Source: Gammaproteobacteria bacterium (lineage in GTDB: Bacteria > Pseudomonadota > Gammaproteobacteria > QNFE01). Taken from it: a stretch of 43,447 nucleotides of DNA. Each line of letters starts with the position of its first letter. Position 1 is the stretch's first letter. Position numbers and translations under genes: made by a program. Of this stretch, positions 25,968 to 35,545 are shown piece after piece. The notes under the pieces were generated by a model. The model saw only the letters and a list, made by a program, of their open reading frames with translations. It had not been told where the DNA came from and did not search any database. The DNA lies in assembly GCA_003645455.1 (NCBI GenBank), contig QNFE01000012.1:1-43447 (forward strand), read 5' to 3'.

Positions 25968-28900
25968 ATGTCACAGTTATTAAATTCTAATCATTCATCT
26001 TCATACAGGGTCCTACGTCGCAACGGAAAAGAAACAGATTTCAATGTCGATAAAATCAAAAATGCACTTACCAAGGCATTTGTTGCTACCGAGGGCGATG
26101 ATGGATCGCGCGCCCAACACATTCACGATATTGTCGCAAAACTTACCAACCAAGTATGGGATGCCCTCACTCGCTCACGCATTGAAGGTGCTATTTTTCA
26201 CATTGAAGATATTCAAGATCAAGTAGAATTATCTCTTATGCGAGAGGGGCATCAAAAAGTAGCCCGTGCTTATGTTTTATACCGTGAGAAAAGAAACCAA
26301 GCCCGTCCTGACAGCAACCAAAAAACAAAAATAAAATCCACTGGTTTATCTACCATCACTGATGATAATAAAAAAATAATCCTTGATTTTGCCGAGTTAA
26401 AAAACATATGTAAAGATGCCTGTCATCATCTTGCCGGAGTGTCGGCAGATATTATCTATCAAGAAATTAAAGAAAACTTGTTTGATGGTATGCAACAGAG
26501 TAAAATTATAGATGTTGCCATTATGGTTGTAAAAACTATGATTGATAAAAACCCCAATTATGGTTTTGTTGCCAGCCGTTTATTATTAAACAAAGCTCGC
26601 ACCGGGGCAACTGGTTTTTTATATGGCAACAATCAACAAAGAAAATCAAACTTAGAATGGCAGGATTTTTATAAAAAATATTTTAAAGACTATATCAACA
26701 AAGGTTGTGAACTAAACCTTTTAGATAGCAGATTATGTAGCGAATATGATCTGAATGTTTTATCAGATGCGATTGATGGCAACCGTGATTTAAATTTTAA
26801 TTTTTTAGGATTACAAACACTATATGATAGGTATTTAATTCATCAAGGAGAGACGAGGATTGAATTACCGCAGGCATTTTTTATGCGAGTAGCGATGGGG
26901 CTTGCTATTAACGAGATAAACCGCGAGCAAAAAACAATTGAGTTCTATAACTTATTATCAAATTTTGATTTTATGTGTTCCACCCCGACCCTTTTTAATT
27001 CAGGAACATTACGACCACAATTATCCTCCTGTTATTTAACTACTATCCCCGATGATTTACAAGGAATATTTGAGGGCATAACAGACGATGCAATGCTCTC
27101 CAAATTTGCAGGAGGGCTTGGCAATGATTGGACGCAGGTGCGAGCGATGGGTTCACATATCAAAGGCACCAATGGCAAATCACAAGGAGTTGTGCCATTT
27201 TTAAAAGTAGCCAACGATACCGCTGTGGCAGTAAATCAATGTTTTGCAACCGATACTAATGTTTTTATCCCAGATGGCATCTGTCAAATAAGCAAGATTA
27301 AAAAAGGAGATTTAGTGCTTGGAAATAGTGGTAATTATCGTGAGGTTACAGATACTTTTACTTACAACCAAAAAGATAAAATGTTACAAATCAATATCGA
27401 GCATTCTATCAAACCATTAAAAATAACAGATGGTCATCCTTTGTATGCCCTGCAAAATGTGCCATTAAAACAAGCAAATCACCGCACTTATGATTGGTTA
27501 AAAAAAGGCAAAATCAAAACACAATGGACTGATGCAAAAAACCTTAAAAAAGGAGACTTTGTAGCTCAGGTTATCCCCCAAGAAGTTGTGCCAGTTGCTG
27601 ACTTTGACTGTGATGATGCTCGTATGTATGGAATTATGTTAGGCGATGGACATCTATCAAAAAATGGCTCTGAGTGGGGAATATCATTTAATCCTGCCAA
27701 AGATAAACATATTAAATTTGTTGAAAGCTATCTAAAAACTCGTAATATTCATTTTTATAAACATCAAAGAGATGCAAATTATTGTCAATTGAAGTGGGCG
27801 GCAGGTTGTGGAGTTGTGCGGTGTGCGACAACTGGCAGATTTGTTGAGGCAGGTGAAGACACCATGCCATTTTCTTATGATGATATTTATAATAAAAATC
27901 ATCAAAAAATTATTGCCAGAAAATTTAACCATTTACCACCACCACAAACATTATCTCTTATTCATGGTTTGTTAGAGACGGATGGCGGAATATCAAGAGG
28001 TTGCGAGATATATTTTACGAACACCTCTGAATCTCTGGCTGAGGGTTTGCGATATCAACTTTTGCGTCTTGGTGTTCCAAGTGCAGGACAATATAGAGAG
28101 CATAAAAATGATCACACCGCTACAAGAGTAGATGGCACAAAAATAGAATTTAAAGGCATAACAAAGGCTTATGATATTCGCATTCCAGCTACGGCAGAAA
28201 TTGCCCCTCTTGTAGATTGCAAAGTTATAAAAAAACAAAATTGGTTAAAAATTAACAATCATATTTTTTCACGCATTCGTGATATAAAATCTATCCGGCC
28301 TAATTCTTTTGTTTGTGATTTAAAAGTAGAAGGTGATGAATCTTATATGACAACATCAGTTTTAGCCCATAATGGCGGAAAAAGAAAAGGCGCTATGTGT
28401 GCTTATTTAGAAACTTGGCATTTAGATATTGAAGACTTTTTAGAGCTTCGCAAAAATACCGGCGATGAGAGACGGCGAACTCATGATATGAATACCGCCA
28501 ACTGGATTCCAGATTTATTTATGAAACGGGTCATAGAAGAGAAAAACTGGACTTTGTTCTCCCCTGAGGAAGTGCCAGAATTACACGACTTATACGGCGA
28601 TGACTTTGATAAAAAATATGCAGAATATGAAGACAAGGCAAATCAAGGCAAAATAAAACTTTTTAAAACTATGCCTGCGGTGGATTTATGGCGAAAAATG
28701 CTCGGTATGCTGTTTGAAACCGGACATCCGTGGATTGCATTTAAAGACCCTTGTAATATTCGCTCACCTCAACAACATTCAGGAGTTGTCCACTCATCAA
28801 ATCTTTGCACCGAGATAACGCTCAATACGAACAAAGATGAAATTGCTGTTTGTAATCTAGGCTCAATCAATCTACCGGCTCATATTGATGAAAATGGATT

Positions 28901-29900
28901 AAACACCAAAAAACTTAAAAAAACAATCAAAACTGCAATGCGAATGTTAGATAATGTCATAGATTATAATTATTATTCAGTAGCCAAAGCACGCAATTCA
29001 AATCTCAAACATCGCCCGGTCGGCATAGGTTTAATGGGATTCAATGATGCACTTTATAAACAAAAAATCCCCTATTGCTCCCAAGAGGCGATTGATTTTG
29101 CTGATACTTCAATGGAGCAAATAAGTTATAATGCGATTGAGACATCTGCTGATTTATCAGTTGAGAGAGGCTCATATGATAGTTTTGCAGGGTCCACTTG
29201 GAGTCGTGGAGAAGTGCCAATTGATAGCTTAAAAGATTTAAAAAAATATCGTGGTGATTATTTGCAAACAGATACCGGCTCTAAATTAGACTGGGATAAA
29301 CTGCGCCAAAAAGTTAAAAACGGGATGCGAAACTCCAACACCATGGCAATCGCGCCGACTGCCACTATCTCTAATATTTGTGGAGTAAGCCAATCTATTG
29401 AACCAACTTATCAAAATCTCTATGTAAAATCAAATCTCTCTGGTGAATTTACCGTTATCAATCCATATCTTGCCAAAACTCTGCAAGAGAATAATTTGTG
29501 GGATGATTTAATGATAAATGATTTAAAATTTTATGACGGTAGCATCCAAGACATAAAACGAGTGCCAGATAACATAAAAAAATTATTTCCTTGTGCTTTT
29601 GAGGTAGATTCAAGATATTTAATAGAGGCAGCCGCTCGTCGCCAAAAATGGATCGACCAAGCCATAAGTTTAAATTTATATATGGAAGAAGCATCAGGCA
29701 AACTATTAGACAATTTATATAAACTTGCCTGGGTGCGAGGTTTAAAAACAACCTATTATCTAAGATCAAAAGGCGCCACAGGCGTCGAAAAAAGCACGGA
29801 GGCAACCGCCATGAATACCGAATCCACGACAACCAACAATGAAACAAGAGAGCCTGCCGCCTGTTCCATCTTAGATCCCGAATGCGAGGCTTGCCAATAA
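25968..29900 (+). CDS. nrdA: Class I ribonucleotide reductase alpha subunit with intein
   Basis: The precursor has 1310 residues: 932 of reductase plus a 378-residue intein at 425-802. NrdA reduces ribonucleoside diphosphates to deoxyribonucleotides with the radical from NrdB. The order is an ATP-cone (residues 10-105, YRVLRRNGKETDF), the all-alpha region, and the barrel with Cys in LSSCYL and later in NLCTEITL and AVCNLGSINL. The C-terminal redox tail is ACSILDPECEACQ. The fragment STPTLFNSG is the substrate-phosphate region. The intein splits AVNQ/GGKRKGA. Two NrdR boxes lie upstream. The nrdB partner is 10 kb away, beyond two R-M operons, and a second diverged copy of this gene's 3' end lies at 35555. 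Confidence 0.96.
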   Translation: MSQLLNSNHSSSYRVLRRNGKETDFNVDKIKNALTKAFVATEGDDGSRAQHIHDIVAKLTNQVWDALTRSRIEGAIFHIEDIQDQVELSLMREGHQKVARAYVLYREKRNQARPDSNQKTKIKSTGLSTITDDNKKIILDFAELKNICKDACHHLAGVSADIIYQEIKENLFDGMQQSKIIDVAIMVVKTMIDKNPNYGFVASRLLLNKARTGATGFLYGNNQQRKSNLEWQDFYKKYFKDYINKGCELNLLDSRLCSEYDLNVLSDAIDGNRDLNFNFLGLQTLYDRYLIHQGETRIELPQAFFMRVAMGLAINEINREQKTIEFYNLLSNFDFMCSTPTLFNSGTLRPQLSSCYLTTIPDDLQGIFEGITDDAMLSKFAGGLGNDWTQVRAMGSHIKGTNGKSQGVVPFLKVANDTAVAVNQCFATDTNVFIPDGICQISKIKKGDLVLGNSGNYREVTDTFTYNQKDKMLQINIEHSIKPLKITDGHPLYALQNVPLKQANHRTYDWLKKGKIKTQWTDAKNLKKGDFVAQVIPQEVVPVADFDCDDARMYGIMLGDGHLSKNGSEWGISFNPAKDKHIKFVESYLKTRNIHFYKHQRDANYCQLKWAAGCGVVRCATTGRFVEAGEDTMPFSYDDIYNKNHQKIIARKFNHLPPPQTLSLIHGLLETDGGISRGCEIYFTNTSESLAEGLRYQLLRLGVPSAGQYREHKNDHTATRVDGTKIEFKGITKAYDIRIPATAEIAPLVDCKVIKKQNWLKINNHIFSRIRDIKSIRPNSFVCDLKVEGDESYMTTSVLAHNGGKRKGAMCAYLETWHLDIEDFLELRKNTGDERRRTHDMNTANWIPDLFMKRVIEEKNWTLFSPEEVPELHDLYGDDFDKKYAEYEDKANQGKIKLFKTMPAVDLWRKMLGMLFETGHPWIAFKDPCNIRSPQQHSGVVHSSNLCTEITLNTNKDEIAVCNLGSINLPAHIDENGLNTKKLKKTIKTAMRMLDNVIDYNYYSVAKARNSNLKHRPVGIGLMGFNDALYKQKIPYCSQEAIDFADTSMEQISYNAIETSADLSVERGSYDSFAGSTWSRGEVPIDSLKDLKKYRGDYLQTDTGSKLDWDKLRQKVKNGMRNSNTMAIAPTATISNICGVSQSIEPTYQNLYVKSNLSGEFTVINPYLAKTLQENNLWDDLMINDLKFYDGSIQDIKRVPDNIKKLFPCAFEVDSRYLIEAAARRQKWIDQAISLNLYMEEASGKLLDNLYKLAWVRGLKTTYYLRSKGATGVEKSTEATAMNTESTTTNNETREPAACSILDPECEACQ
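27240..28373 (+). other. Intein with LAGLIDADG homing endonuclease inside NrdA
   Basis: Block A starts at Cys425 (CFATDTNVFIPDG), and block B is LKITDGHPLY with the TxxH. The two endonuclease motifs are YGIMLGDGHL (block C) and IHGLLETDGGI (block E). Block F is FVCDLKVEGDESY, and block G ends SVLAHN at Asn802. Removing residues 425-802 restores the conserved AVNQGGKRKGA exactly, so the borders are firm. The odd point is the +1 residue: Gly803, not Cys, Ser or Thr. Standard branch formation would be impossible, so an alternative route or defective splicing must be considered. Confidence 0.9.
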
Positions 29901-29945
29901 TTATAAAACAAAATGCCAAAAATAAAAGACATTCCAAAAGTTGAT
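29499..29945 (+). repeat. Long direct repeat, copy 1 (nrdA 3' end plus start of radC fusion)
   Basis: These 447 bases cover the last 133 codons of nrdA, the 12-base gap, and the first 11 codons of the following gene. They recur at 35555-35992 with roughly 88-90% identity by eye and one 9-base in-frame difference near the nrdA C-terminus. Most differences are at third codon positions. Identity stops abruptly at TTGAT on the right and at TGGGA on the left. Confidence 0.9.
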
Positions 29946-31691
29946 AGACCGCGTGAGAGATTGCTTGCAAAAGGAGCAAATGCTCTATCAAAAACAGATT
30001 TGTTAGCAATTATGCTAGGCAGTGGTATAAAAGGCATAAATGTTCAATCTTTGGCTAAAAAAATTATTACCAAATTTAATAAGAGTTTTTTAGATATAAG
30101 TATTGATGATTTGTTAAAAATTAAAGGAATAGGACAAGCCAAAGCCTTGCAAATTTATAGTGCCATAGCCCTTATCAAACGTTTTTATCAAGAACAAAAC
30201 AGCACCGATTTAATTGTCAAAAATATCCAAGATGTTTTAACCTTGACATTTGATATTAGAGACAAAAAAAAGGAGCATTTGATTTGTTTGCACCTTGATA
30301 GTCGTAATGCTTTAATTAAAAAAGAAACTTTGAGTATTGGTGTATTGGATAAAAGCCTTGTTCATCCAAGAGAGATTTTTGCAAGTAGTTTAAAATGTAA
30401 AAGTGCCAGCATAATTCTTATTCACAACCACCCAAGTGGCAACCCTGCTCCCAGTGAACAAGACCAAAAAATAGCAAAAAATATTAACAAAGCCGCTCAA
30501 ATTATGGGTATTGCTCTATTAGATTTTGTCATAATAGCCAAAGACGGACACACCAGTTTTTATCAAAAAATACAACCCAATAAAAATTTAGATTATGTTG
30601 CTGATGGTTTTCAAATGGGTTTGTTTGATTTGTCAGAAATTGAAAAACCTATTTATAAAAACAATAAGCATTATTTTCAACAAAAAAAATCAAAGTTAGG
30701 GCATTTTCAATTACAAAATCGCAGATATTTGGGCAATAAATACAAATTACTTGGTTTTATTGAAGATATTGTCAATCAAAAATGCTCTGGAATAAGATCA
30801 TTTTGTGATATTTTTGCTGGCACTGGTGTGGTTGGAGAACGTTTTAACAACAGAAACATTAGCATTATTTCTAACGACTTTTTGTCTGCAAACCATATCT
30901 GTTTGCAAACTTTTTTAAATACAACAAAACAAATAAACATAAAAGAAAAAATAAACTATTTAAATAATGTAAAATATGACGAAAACTATTTCTCGAAAAA
31001 TTTTGGTAATCGTTATTTTTCTATGAAAAATGCTAAAAAAATCGGTTCAATCAGAGAAGAGATTGACAATATAGCTGGCAACAATCAAGAAAAAAATATT
31101 TTAATTTGTTCTTTATTGTATGCTACTGATAAAGTTGCTAATACAGTAGGACATTACGATGCTTTTCGTAAAAAAATAGATTCAATCAAACCAATTCATT
31201 TACTTGTTCCAAATATTGATTATTCACACAACACCGACAATCAAATTCACCAAGAAGATGCCAATAAGTTAATAAAAAAAATATCTTGTGATGTGTTGTA
31301 TATTGACCCACCATATAATTCACGTCAATATTCAGATGCATATCATTTATTGGAAAATCTGACAGAGTGGAAAAAACCAGAAGTGGTTGGTATTGGTAAA
31401 AAAATGGACAGGAAACACATAAAAAGCGACTATTGTATAACAAAAGCAACTTTAGCATTTTCTAACTTAATCAATGATGCAAATTGTAAACATATTTTAT
31501 TTTCATACAATAATACAAAAGATTCAAAAGATGGTCGTTCAAATGCTAGAATTAGTGATGAAGATATTTTGAATATTTTAGATAACAAAGGAAAGGTGGA
31601 TATTTTCGAAAAAGATTATAAGACATTTACTACTGGTAAAAGTAATGGCGATAATAATGCAGAAAGAGTTTTTTATTGTGAGGTTGAATGA
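29913..31691 (+). CDS. RadC (JAMM) - adenine DNA methyltransferase fusion
   Basis: The product has 592 residues in two parts. Residues 1-225 are a full RadC/DUF2466 protein: MPKIKDIPKVDRPRERLL, a helix-hairpin-helix (LLKIKGIGQAKAL), and the JAMM metal motif HNHPSGNPAPSEQD (171-184). Residues 270-590 are a D12-type N6-adenine methyltransferase with RRYLGNKYKLL, FAGTG (301-305) and DPPY (465-468). Between them lies FQMGLFDLS (233-241), resembling a beta-clamp binding peptide. It overlaps the next gene by four bases and opens a four-gene operon with an AlwI-family endonuclease. It should methylate one strand of that enzyme's site. The use of RadC here is unknown. Confidence 0.88.
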   Translation: MPKIKDIPKVDRPRERLLAKGANALSKTDLLAIMLGSGIKGINVQSLAKKIITKFNKSFLDISIDDLLKIKGIGQAKALQIYSAIALIKRFYQEQNSTDLIVKNIQDVLTLTFDIRDKKKEHLICLHLDSRNALIKKETLSIGVLDKSLVHPREIFASSLKCKSASIILIHNHPSGNPAPSEQDQKIAKNINKAAQIMGIALLDFVIIAKDGHTSFYQKIQPNKNLDYVADGFQMGLFDLSEIEKPIYKNNKHYFQQKKSKLGHFQLQNRRYLGNKYKLLGFIEDIVNQKCSGIRSFCDIFAGTGVVGERFNNRNISIISNDFLSANHICLQTFLNTTKQINIKEKINYLNNVKYDENYFSKNFGNRYFSMKNAKKIGSIREEIDNIAGNNQEKNILICSLLYATDKVANTVGHYDAFRKKIDSIKPIHLLVPNIDYSHNTDNQIHQEDANKLIKKISCDVLYIDPPYNSRQYSDAYHLLENLTEWKKPEVVGIGKKMDRKHIKSDYCITKATLAFSNLINDANCKHILFSYNNTKDSKDGRSNARISDEDILNILDNKGKVDIFEKDYKTFTTGKSNGDNNAERVFYCEVE

Positions 31692-32959
31692 TGAATGAAA
31701 AAATAGAACAATTAAGTCAAGATATATCAGAATCCAATGAAATTAATCCACATGTTATCGATGTTGATTTAATAGAAAGCCATTCTAAAATAGTGGTAAA
31801 TTTGCTTAATGGCAACGAGACAACTAGCGAAATATTGCACAATCGATACTATCATTTTAAATTTAAAGAACCAATTTACATTCATGAAATTATGTTTGTG
31901 CCAGAAGATGGCACAAATTTATTAGGTTTAGAGGTAACAAGCACTGATTTTAAAGACGAAGAATCAACAATAATATTTTCTAAAAAAGAACATGTAACTG
32001 CACTACCGAGAAAGGTTATTAAAGAGTTTAAAATTAAACCTAAAAAAAGATTGCTACAACAAGCTAAACTAAAAAAAATAGAATTAACAGGTTTTTTAGT
32101 AGATGAGTTAGATTCTGTAAAAAACAAAGTTAAAGAAGTTGCAAAATATAAAGTTGATTTACAAAAAAAATTAGATGAGTTAGTAGAAAAAAACAATGAT
32201 TTTAAGGCTAAAGAGAATACATTAAATGCACTAAATGAGAATATACCAAAATTAAAAGAGAATAAGGCAGAGCTTGAAAATGCCATGAGCAAACTAGAAG
32301 CCCAAAGAACATTGTCAAAAGAAGACAATCAGACTTTGAAAGATAGCACTGCCCAACTTCAAGCAAAATCTGATAATCTTAATCTAGAAATATCAACAAA
32401 TAAGCAAAATTTAAAAAAATTAATAGCCGATAAAAATATATTTTCTACTGAAATGAAAGAATATATTAAGCAGGCAAACCAGCACATAAGAACATATTTT
32501 TTTTTAGCATTTATACCTTGGTTTTTGATAGCATGCATTTCTTACCTGTTATTTAATAATGCTGCCGATTTGTCTGCGATATACAACACAACTGATGGTG
32601 TTGATATATTTGCTATATTTTGGACAAGACTACCATTTGCAATAATAACAATATCTATATTGTTTGTTTCTTATGAAATATCAAAAGTATTTGTACAAAA
32701 CATGATGAAAATACAATCTCAAAAGAGAATATTTGCAAAAATTGGAATTGTTGCTAAAGATGTTGCCGACAGTTCAGTTTTAGAATTAAAAGATCTATCT
32801 GATAGCGATAAATATGAGTTAAGAATAAGATTAAAAATGGACTTACTTAAAGCACATTTGAGCAATGATATTGGTGAAGATTATGAATACAAAATAAAAA
32901 CATCTCTGATTAGTCATTTGCTGAAGTTATACAACAAACAACCTAACAAGAAGCAATGA
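31688..32959 (+). CDS. Coiled-coil two-helix membrane protein of unknown function in R-M operon
   Basis: I do not recognise this 423-residue protein. Residues 30-130 look like a compact beta-rich domain (KIVVNLLNG, YIHEIMFVPEDG). Residues 137-262 form a long charged coiled coil rich in Lys, Glu, Leu and Asn. Two membrane helices follow (about 270-289 and 313-332), and then an alpha-helical cytosolic tail of about 85 residues. It overlaps both neighbours by four bases (ATGA at 31688 and at 32956), so it is translated together with the methyltransferase fusion and the endonuclease. A second ATG at 31691 is an equally good start. A role in controlling or locating the restriction complex is inference only. 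Confidence 0.8.
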   Translation: MMNEKIEQLSQDISESNEINPHVIDVDLIESHSKIVVNLLNGNETTSEILHNRYYHFKFKEPIYIHEIMFVPEDGTNLLGLEVTSTDFKDEESTIIFSKKEHVTALPRKVIKEFKIKPKKRLLQQAKLKKIELTGFLVDELDSVKNKVKEVAKYKVDLQKKLDELVEKNNDFKAKENTLNALNENIPKLKENKAELENAMSKLEAQRTLSKEDNQTLKDSTAQLQAKSDNLNLEISTNKQNLKKLIADKNIFSTEMKEYIKQANQHIRTYFFLAFIPWFLIACISYLLFNNAADLSAIYNTTDGVDIFAIFWTRLPFAIITISILFVSYEISKVFVQNMMKIQSQKRIFAKIGIVAKDVADSSVLELKDLSDSDKYELRIRLKMDLLKAHLSNDIGEDYEYKIKTSLISHLLKLYNKQPNKKQ

Positions 32960-34752
32960 AAAAACTTTGGTCAATATCAACAACACTTAGAAACCCTGAA
33001 AGATTGAGAAGCTTTCTGGCAGTGTTGCGAGAAATGGAGGGGCAAGTTTGGACAAAGAAAAACCAAATTAACTTCCAAATTAAACTAATTCAAAATAGAG
33101 TTTATGGCTTTGGCAAGCCCCAGTTTTACAATGGGTTAATGCAGAAACAGATAGACTTAGTAGACGACACAACTTGGCCTATTTCTTTTCAGCAAGCAAC
33201 AGAAATTTTTAACCAAAAACAATATACTGACCCTGCAATGCGTGGCAGAACATCATACAAGCCACTTGAAAAAATTGGGTTGGCTAATATCATTGATGAT
33301 AAAATTAACATAACTAGTTTAGGAGAATATTTGTTGGGCTATAATTATGATCTTGGAGAATTGTTTTTCAAAAGTTTTTTAAAATGGCAATATCCAAACC
33401 CAGTAGATAGAGAATTCAGTGACGGCAACATTTACAACCTTAAGCCATTTTTAGCAACGTTGCACCTAATCAACAAAGTTAATAAAATTTGTAAAGAAAA
33501 AAATATTAAAGAAAAAGGCATATCAAGGCTTGAGTTTGAACTGTTTGCTTTAACTTTGATAAACTACAAAGATATAACAACACAAGCAAAAAAGTTAATT
33601 AAATTTAGATTGGCTTTGTTAAAAATAACCACACATAAAGATAAAAACGATTTCATTTCAAACTACAAAGAAGAATTATCTCTGAAGTTCAGCAATGTTT
33701 ACAATTCAAGAGATTATGTTGATAATGCAATATGGTATTTTAGAATGACTCGTTATATTTATATTAGAGGTGGCGGTTATTATGTTGATTTGGAGCCTCG
33801 CAGAATGGTTGAAATTAATAGTTTGCTTAATACTTATGATGGTGGCTGTGAAACCTTATCAAAAAAAGAATATACAGAGTATATTTCAAACATTGATTTA
33901 CCAATTTTACCGTGGGAAACAAAAGAAAAACTTACCGAAATCTATAACAAATTAGCACAAGATGTTAATAATTTAGAATTTGAATTAGAGCAAAACTCTT
34001 CTGTTTTTGAAGCAATAACCAATATTAGTGATTTAAAAAATACAATAGAAAACATTAGGGAGTATAGAACCAAATTACAAAATTTAATACTTAAAAATGA
34101 ATTAACTGAGATTTCTAAAATAGATGAGGTTGTAAAAAACTTAACAAATATCAGAAAATCAGCAGATTTAAAACCAAGCATTGCATTAGAAAAATATATC
34201 ACCATAGCCCTAAACATTATCAATGATGCCAAAAATATTCAAGCAAATGCTAAAGTCGGAGATGATAATGAATTTATTTTTACTGCTCCATCAAACAAGC
34301 CAGATATAGAGTGTTATTATGATAGTTTTAATTCTATTTGTGAGGTTACCATGCTAATTGGCAGAGATCAATGGCATAATGAAGGACAGCCAGTAATGAG
34401 ACACTTTAGGGATTTTGAAATCAAATCAAATCAAAAACAAAATTATTGTTTGTTCGTAGCCCCCAAAATACACCGCGATACCATAAACACTTACTGGACT
34501 TCTACTAAGTATGAATATGAAGGCGCTAAACAAAAAATAGTGCCATTTACAATAAATCAAATAATTGAAATACTAAAAATAATTAAAGATATTAGAAATA
34601 ATAGCAACGATATAACAAATCTGCAATTCAAACAATTATTAGATGATATTGTCAATATAACAAACAAATCTACAAAATCAGATGACTGGTTGAGAAAAAT
34701 TCCAGAGTGCATAGTGGAATGGAAAGATAATATTGAAAGTGTTGCAACATGA
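32956..34752 (+). CDS. AlwI-family type II restriction endonuclease
   Basis: The product has 598 residues and closely follows the AlwI family pattern: KLWSISTTLRNPERLRSFL at the N-terminus, then QIKLIQNRVYG, MRGRTSYKPLEKIGLA and FLKWQYPNP. A PD-(D/E)xK-like core is visible as PDIE (449-452) and CEVTML (Glu463). Family members (AlwI, and relatives of the BstNBI type) are type IIS-like enzymes that cut or nick beside short asymmetric sites. Such sites need two methyltransferases, and the operon supplies two. The actual recognition sequence cannot be read from the protein. It overlaps both neighbours by four bases. Confidence 0.88.
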   Translation: MKKLWSISTTLRNPERLRSFLAVLREMEGQVWTKKNQINFQIKLIQNRVYGFGKPQFYNGLMQKQIDLVDDTTWPISFQQATEIFNQKQYTDPAMRGRTSYKPLEKIGLANIIDDKINITSLGEYLLGYNYDLGELFFKSFLKWQYPNPVDREFSDGNIYNLKPFLATLHLINKVNKICKEKNIKEKGISRLEFELFALTLINYKDITTQAKKLIKFRLALLKITTHKDKNDFISNYKEELSLKFSNVYNSRDYVDNAIWYFRMTRYIYIRGGGYYVDLEPRRMVEINSLLNTYDGGCETLSKKEYTEYISNIDLPILPWETKEKLTEIYNKLAQDVNNLEFELEQNSSVFEAITNISDLKNTIENIREYRTKLQNLILKNELTEISKIDEVVKNLTNIRKSADLKPSIALEKYITIALNIINDAKNIQANAKVGDDNEFIFTAPSNKPDIECYYDSFNSICEVTMLIGRDQWHNEGQPVMRHFRDFEIKSNQKQNYCLFVAPKIHRDTINTYWTSTKYEYEGAKQKIVPFTINQIIEILKIIKDIRNNSNDITNLQFKQLLDDIVNITNKSTKSDDWLRKIPECIVEWKDNIESVAT

Positions 34753-35519
34753 AAACTAATATTGTTTACAATGATGATTGTGTAAAAATTCTCAATTCAA
34801 AAATTGATAAAAACTCTGTTGATCTTATTTTTGCAGATCCACCATATAATTTATCAGGAAATGGTTTAAAGTGGAAAGGCAATAAAACAGGCGGTGATTG
34901 GTATATGGTTGACGAGGCATGGGACAAGATGACAGCACCAGAATTTTTGAAATTTACAAGGCAATGGATTGGTGCTTGCGATAGAGTATTGAAAAGCAAA
35001 GGTTCAATATATATTGCTTGTAGTTATCATAATATTAGTGAATCCATGCTTGTTTTAAAACAATTAGGCTTTAAAATTAACAACATCATTACTTGGTATA
35101 AAACCAATGCTATGCCAAATATGACAAAACGAATTTTTACTCATTCTACAGAATTTGTTATTTGGGCGGTTAAGGGCAGTGGCTGGACTTTTAATTACGA
35201 AACTTTAAAAGACATTAATCCAGAAAAACAAAAAAATGGCAATAAAAAACAAATGCGAGATTTTTGGCAAATGCCATTAGTGCAAGGCAAGGAACGTATA
35301 AGAGGTGAAGATGGCAAGGCTATGCATCCAACACAAAAACCAGAAGAGATGCTAAAAAGAATTGTTCTTGCTAGCTCAAATGAAAAAGATACCGTGCTCG
35401 ATCCTTTTGCAGGTAGTGGCACAACAGCATATATTGCGAAAAAATATAATAGGAGATACATAGCAATTGAAAATAGTTTAGAATATCTTAAAATTATTGA
35501 AAACAGATTAAAAAAATAA
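34749..35519 (+). CDS. Site-specific DNA methyltransferase (beta-class, N6-adenine or N4-cytosine)
   Basis: The product has 256 residues. Motif IV, DPPY (30-33), precedes the SAM-binding motif (DPFAGSGTT near residue 218), which is the permuted beta-class order. HPTQKPEEMLKRIV lies just before it. DPPY favours N6-adenine, but N4-cytosine cannot be ruled out. As the fourth gene of the operon, overlapping the endonuclease by four bases, it should protect the second strand of the asymmetric site. The first strand would be covered by the RadC fusion. The operon ends here; 35 bases later the duplicated nrdA fragment begins. Confidence 0.92.
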   Translation: MKTNIVYNDDCVKILNSKIDKNSVDLIFADPPYNLSGNGLKWKGNKTGGDWYMVDEAWDKMTAPEFLKFTRQWIGACDRVLKSKGSIYIACSYHNISESMLVLKQLGFKINNIITWYKTNAMPNMTKRIFTHSTEFVIWAVKGSGWTFNYETLKDINPEKQKNGNKKQMRDFWQMPLVQGKERIRGEDGKAMHPTQKPEEMLKRIVLASSNEKDTVLDPFAGSGTTAYIAKKYNRRYIAIENSLEYLKIIENRLKK

Positions 35520-35545
35520 CAAATGAAAACTAAACACAAAATTAC

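Noticed and set aside
29458-30037. Minus-strand open frames over the nrdA end and its duplicate (up to 183 residues)
   Set aside because: They are antisense to conserved reductase sequence and exist twice only because that region is duplicated.
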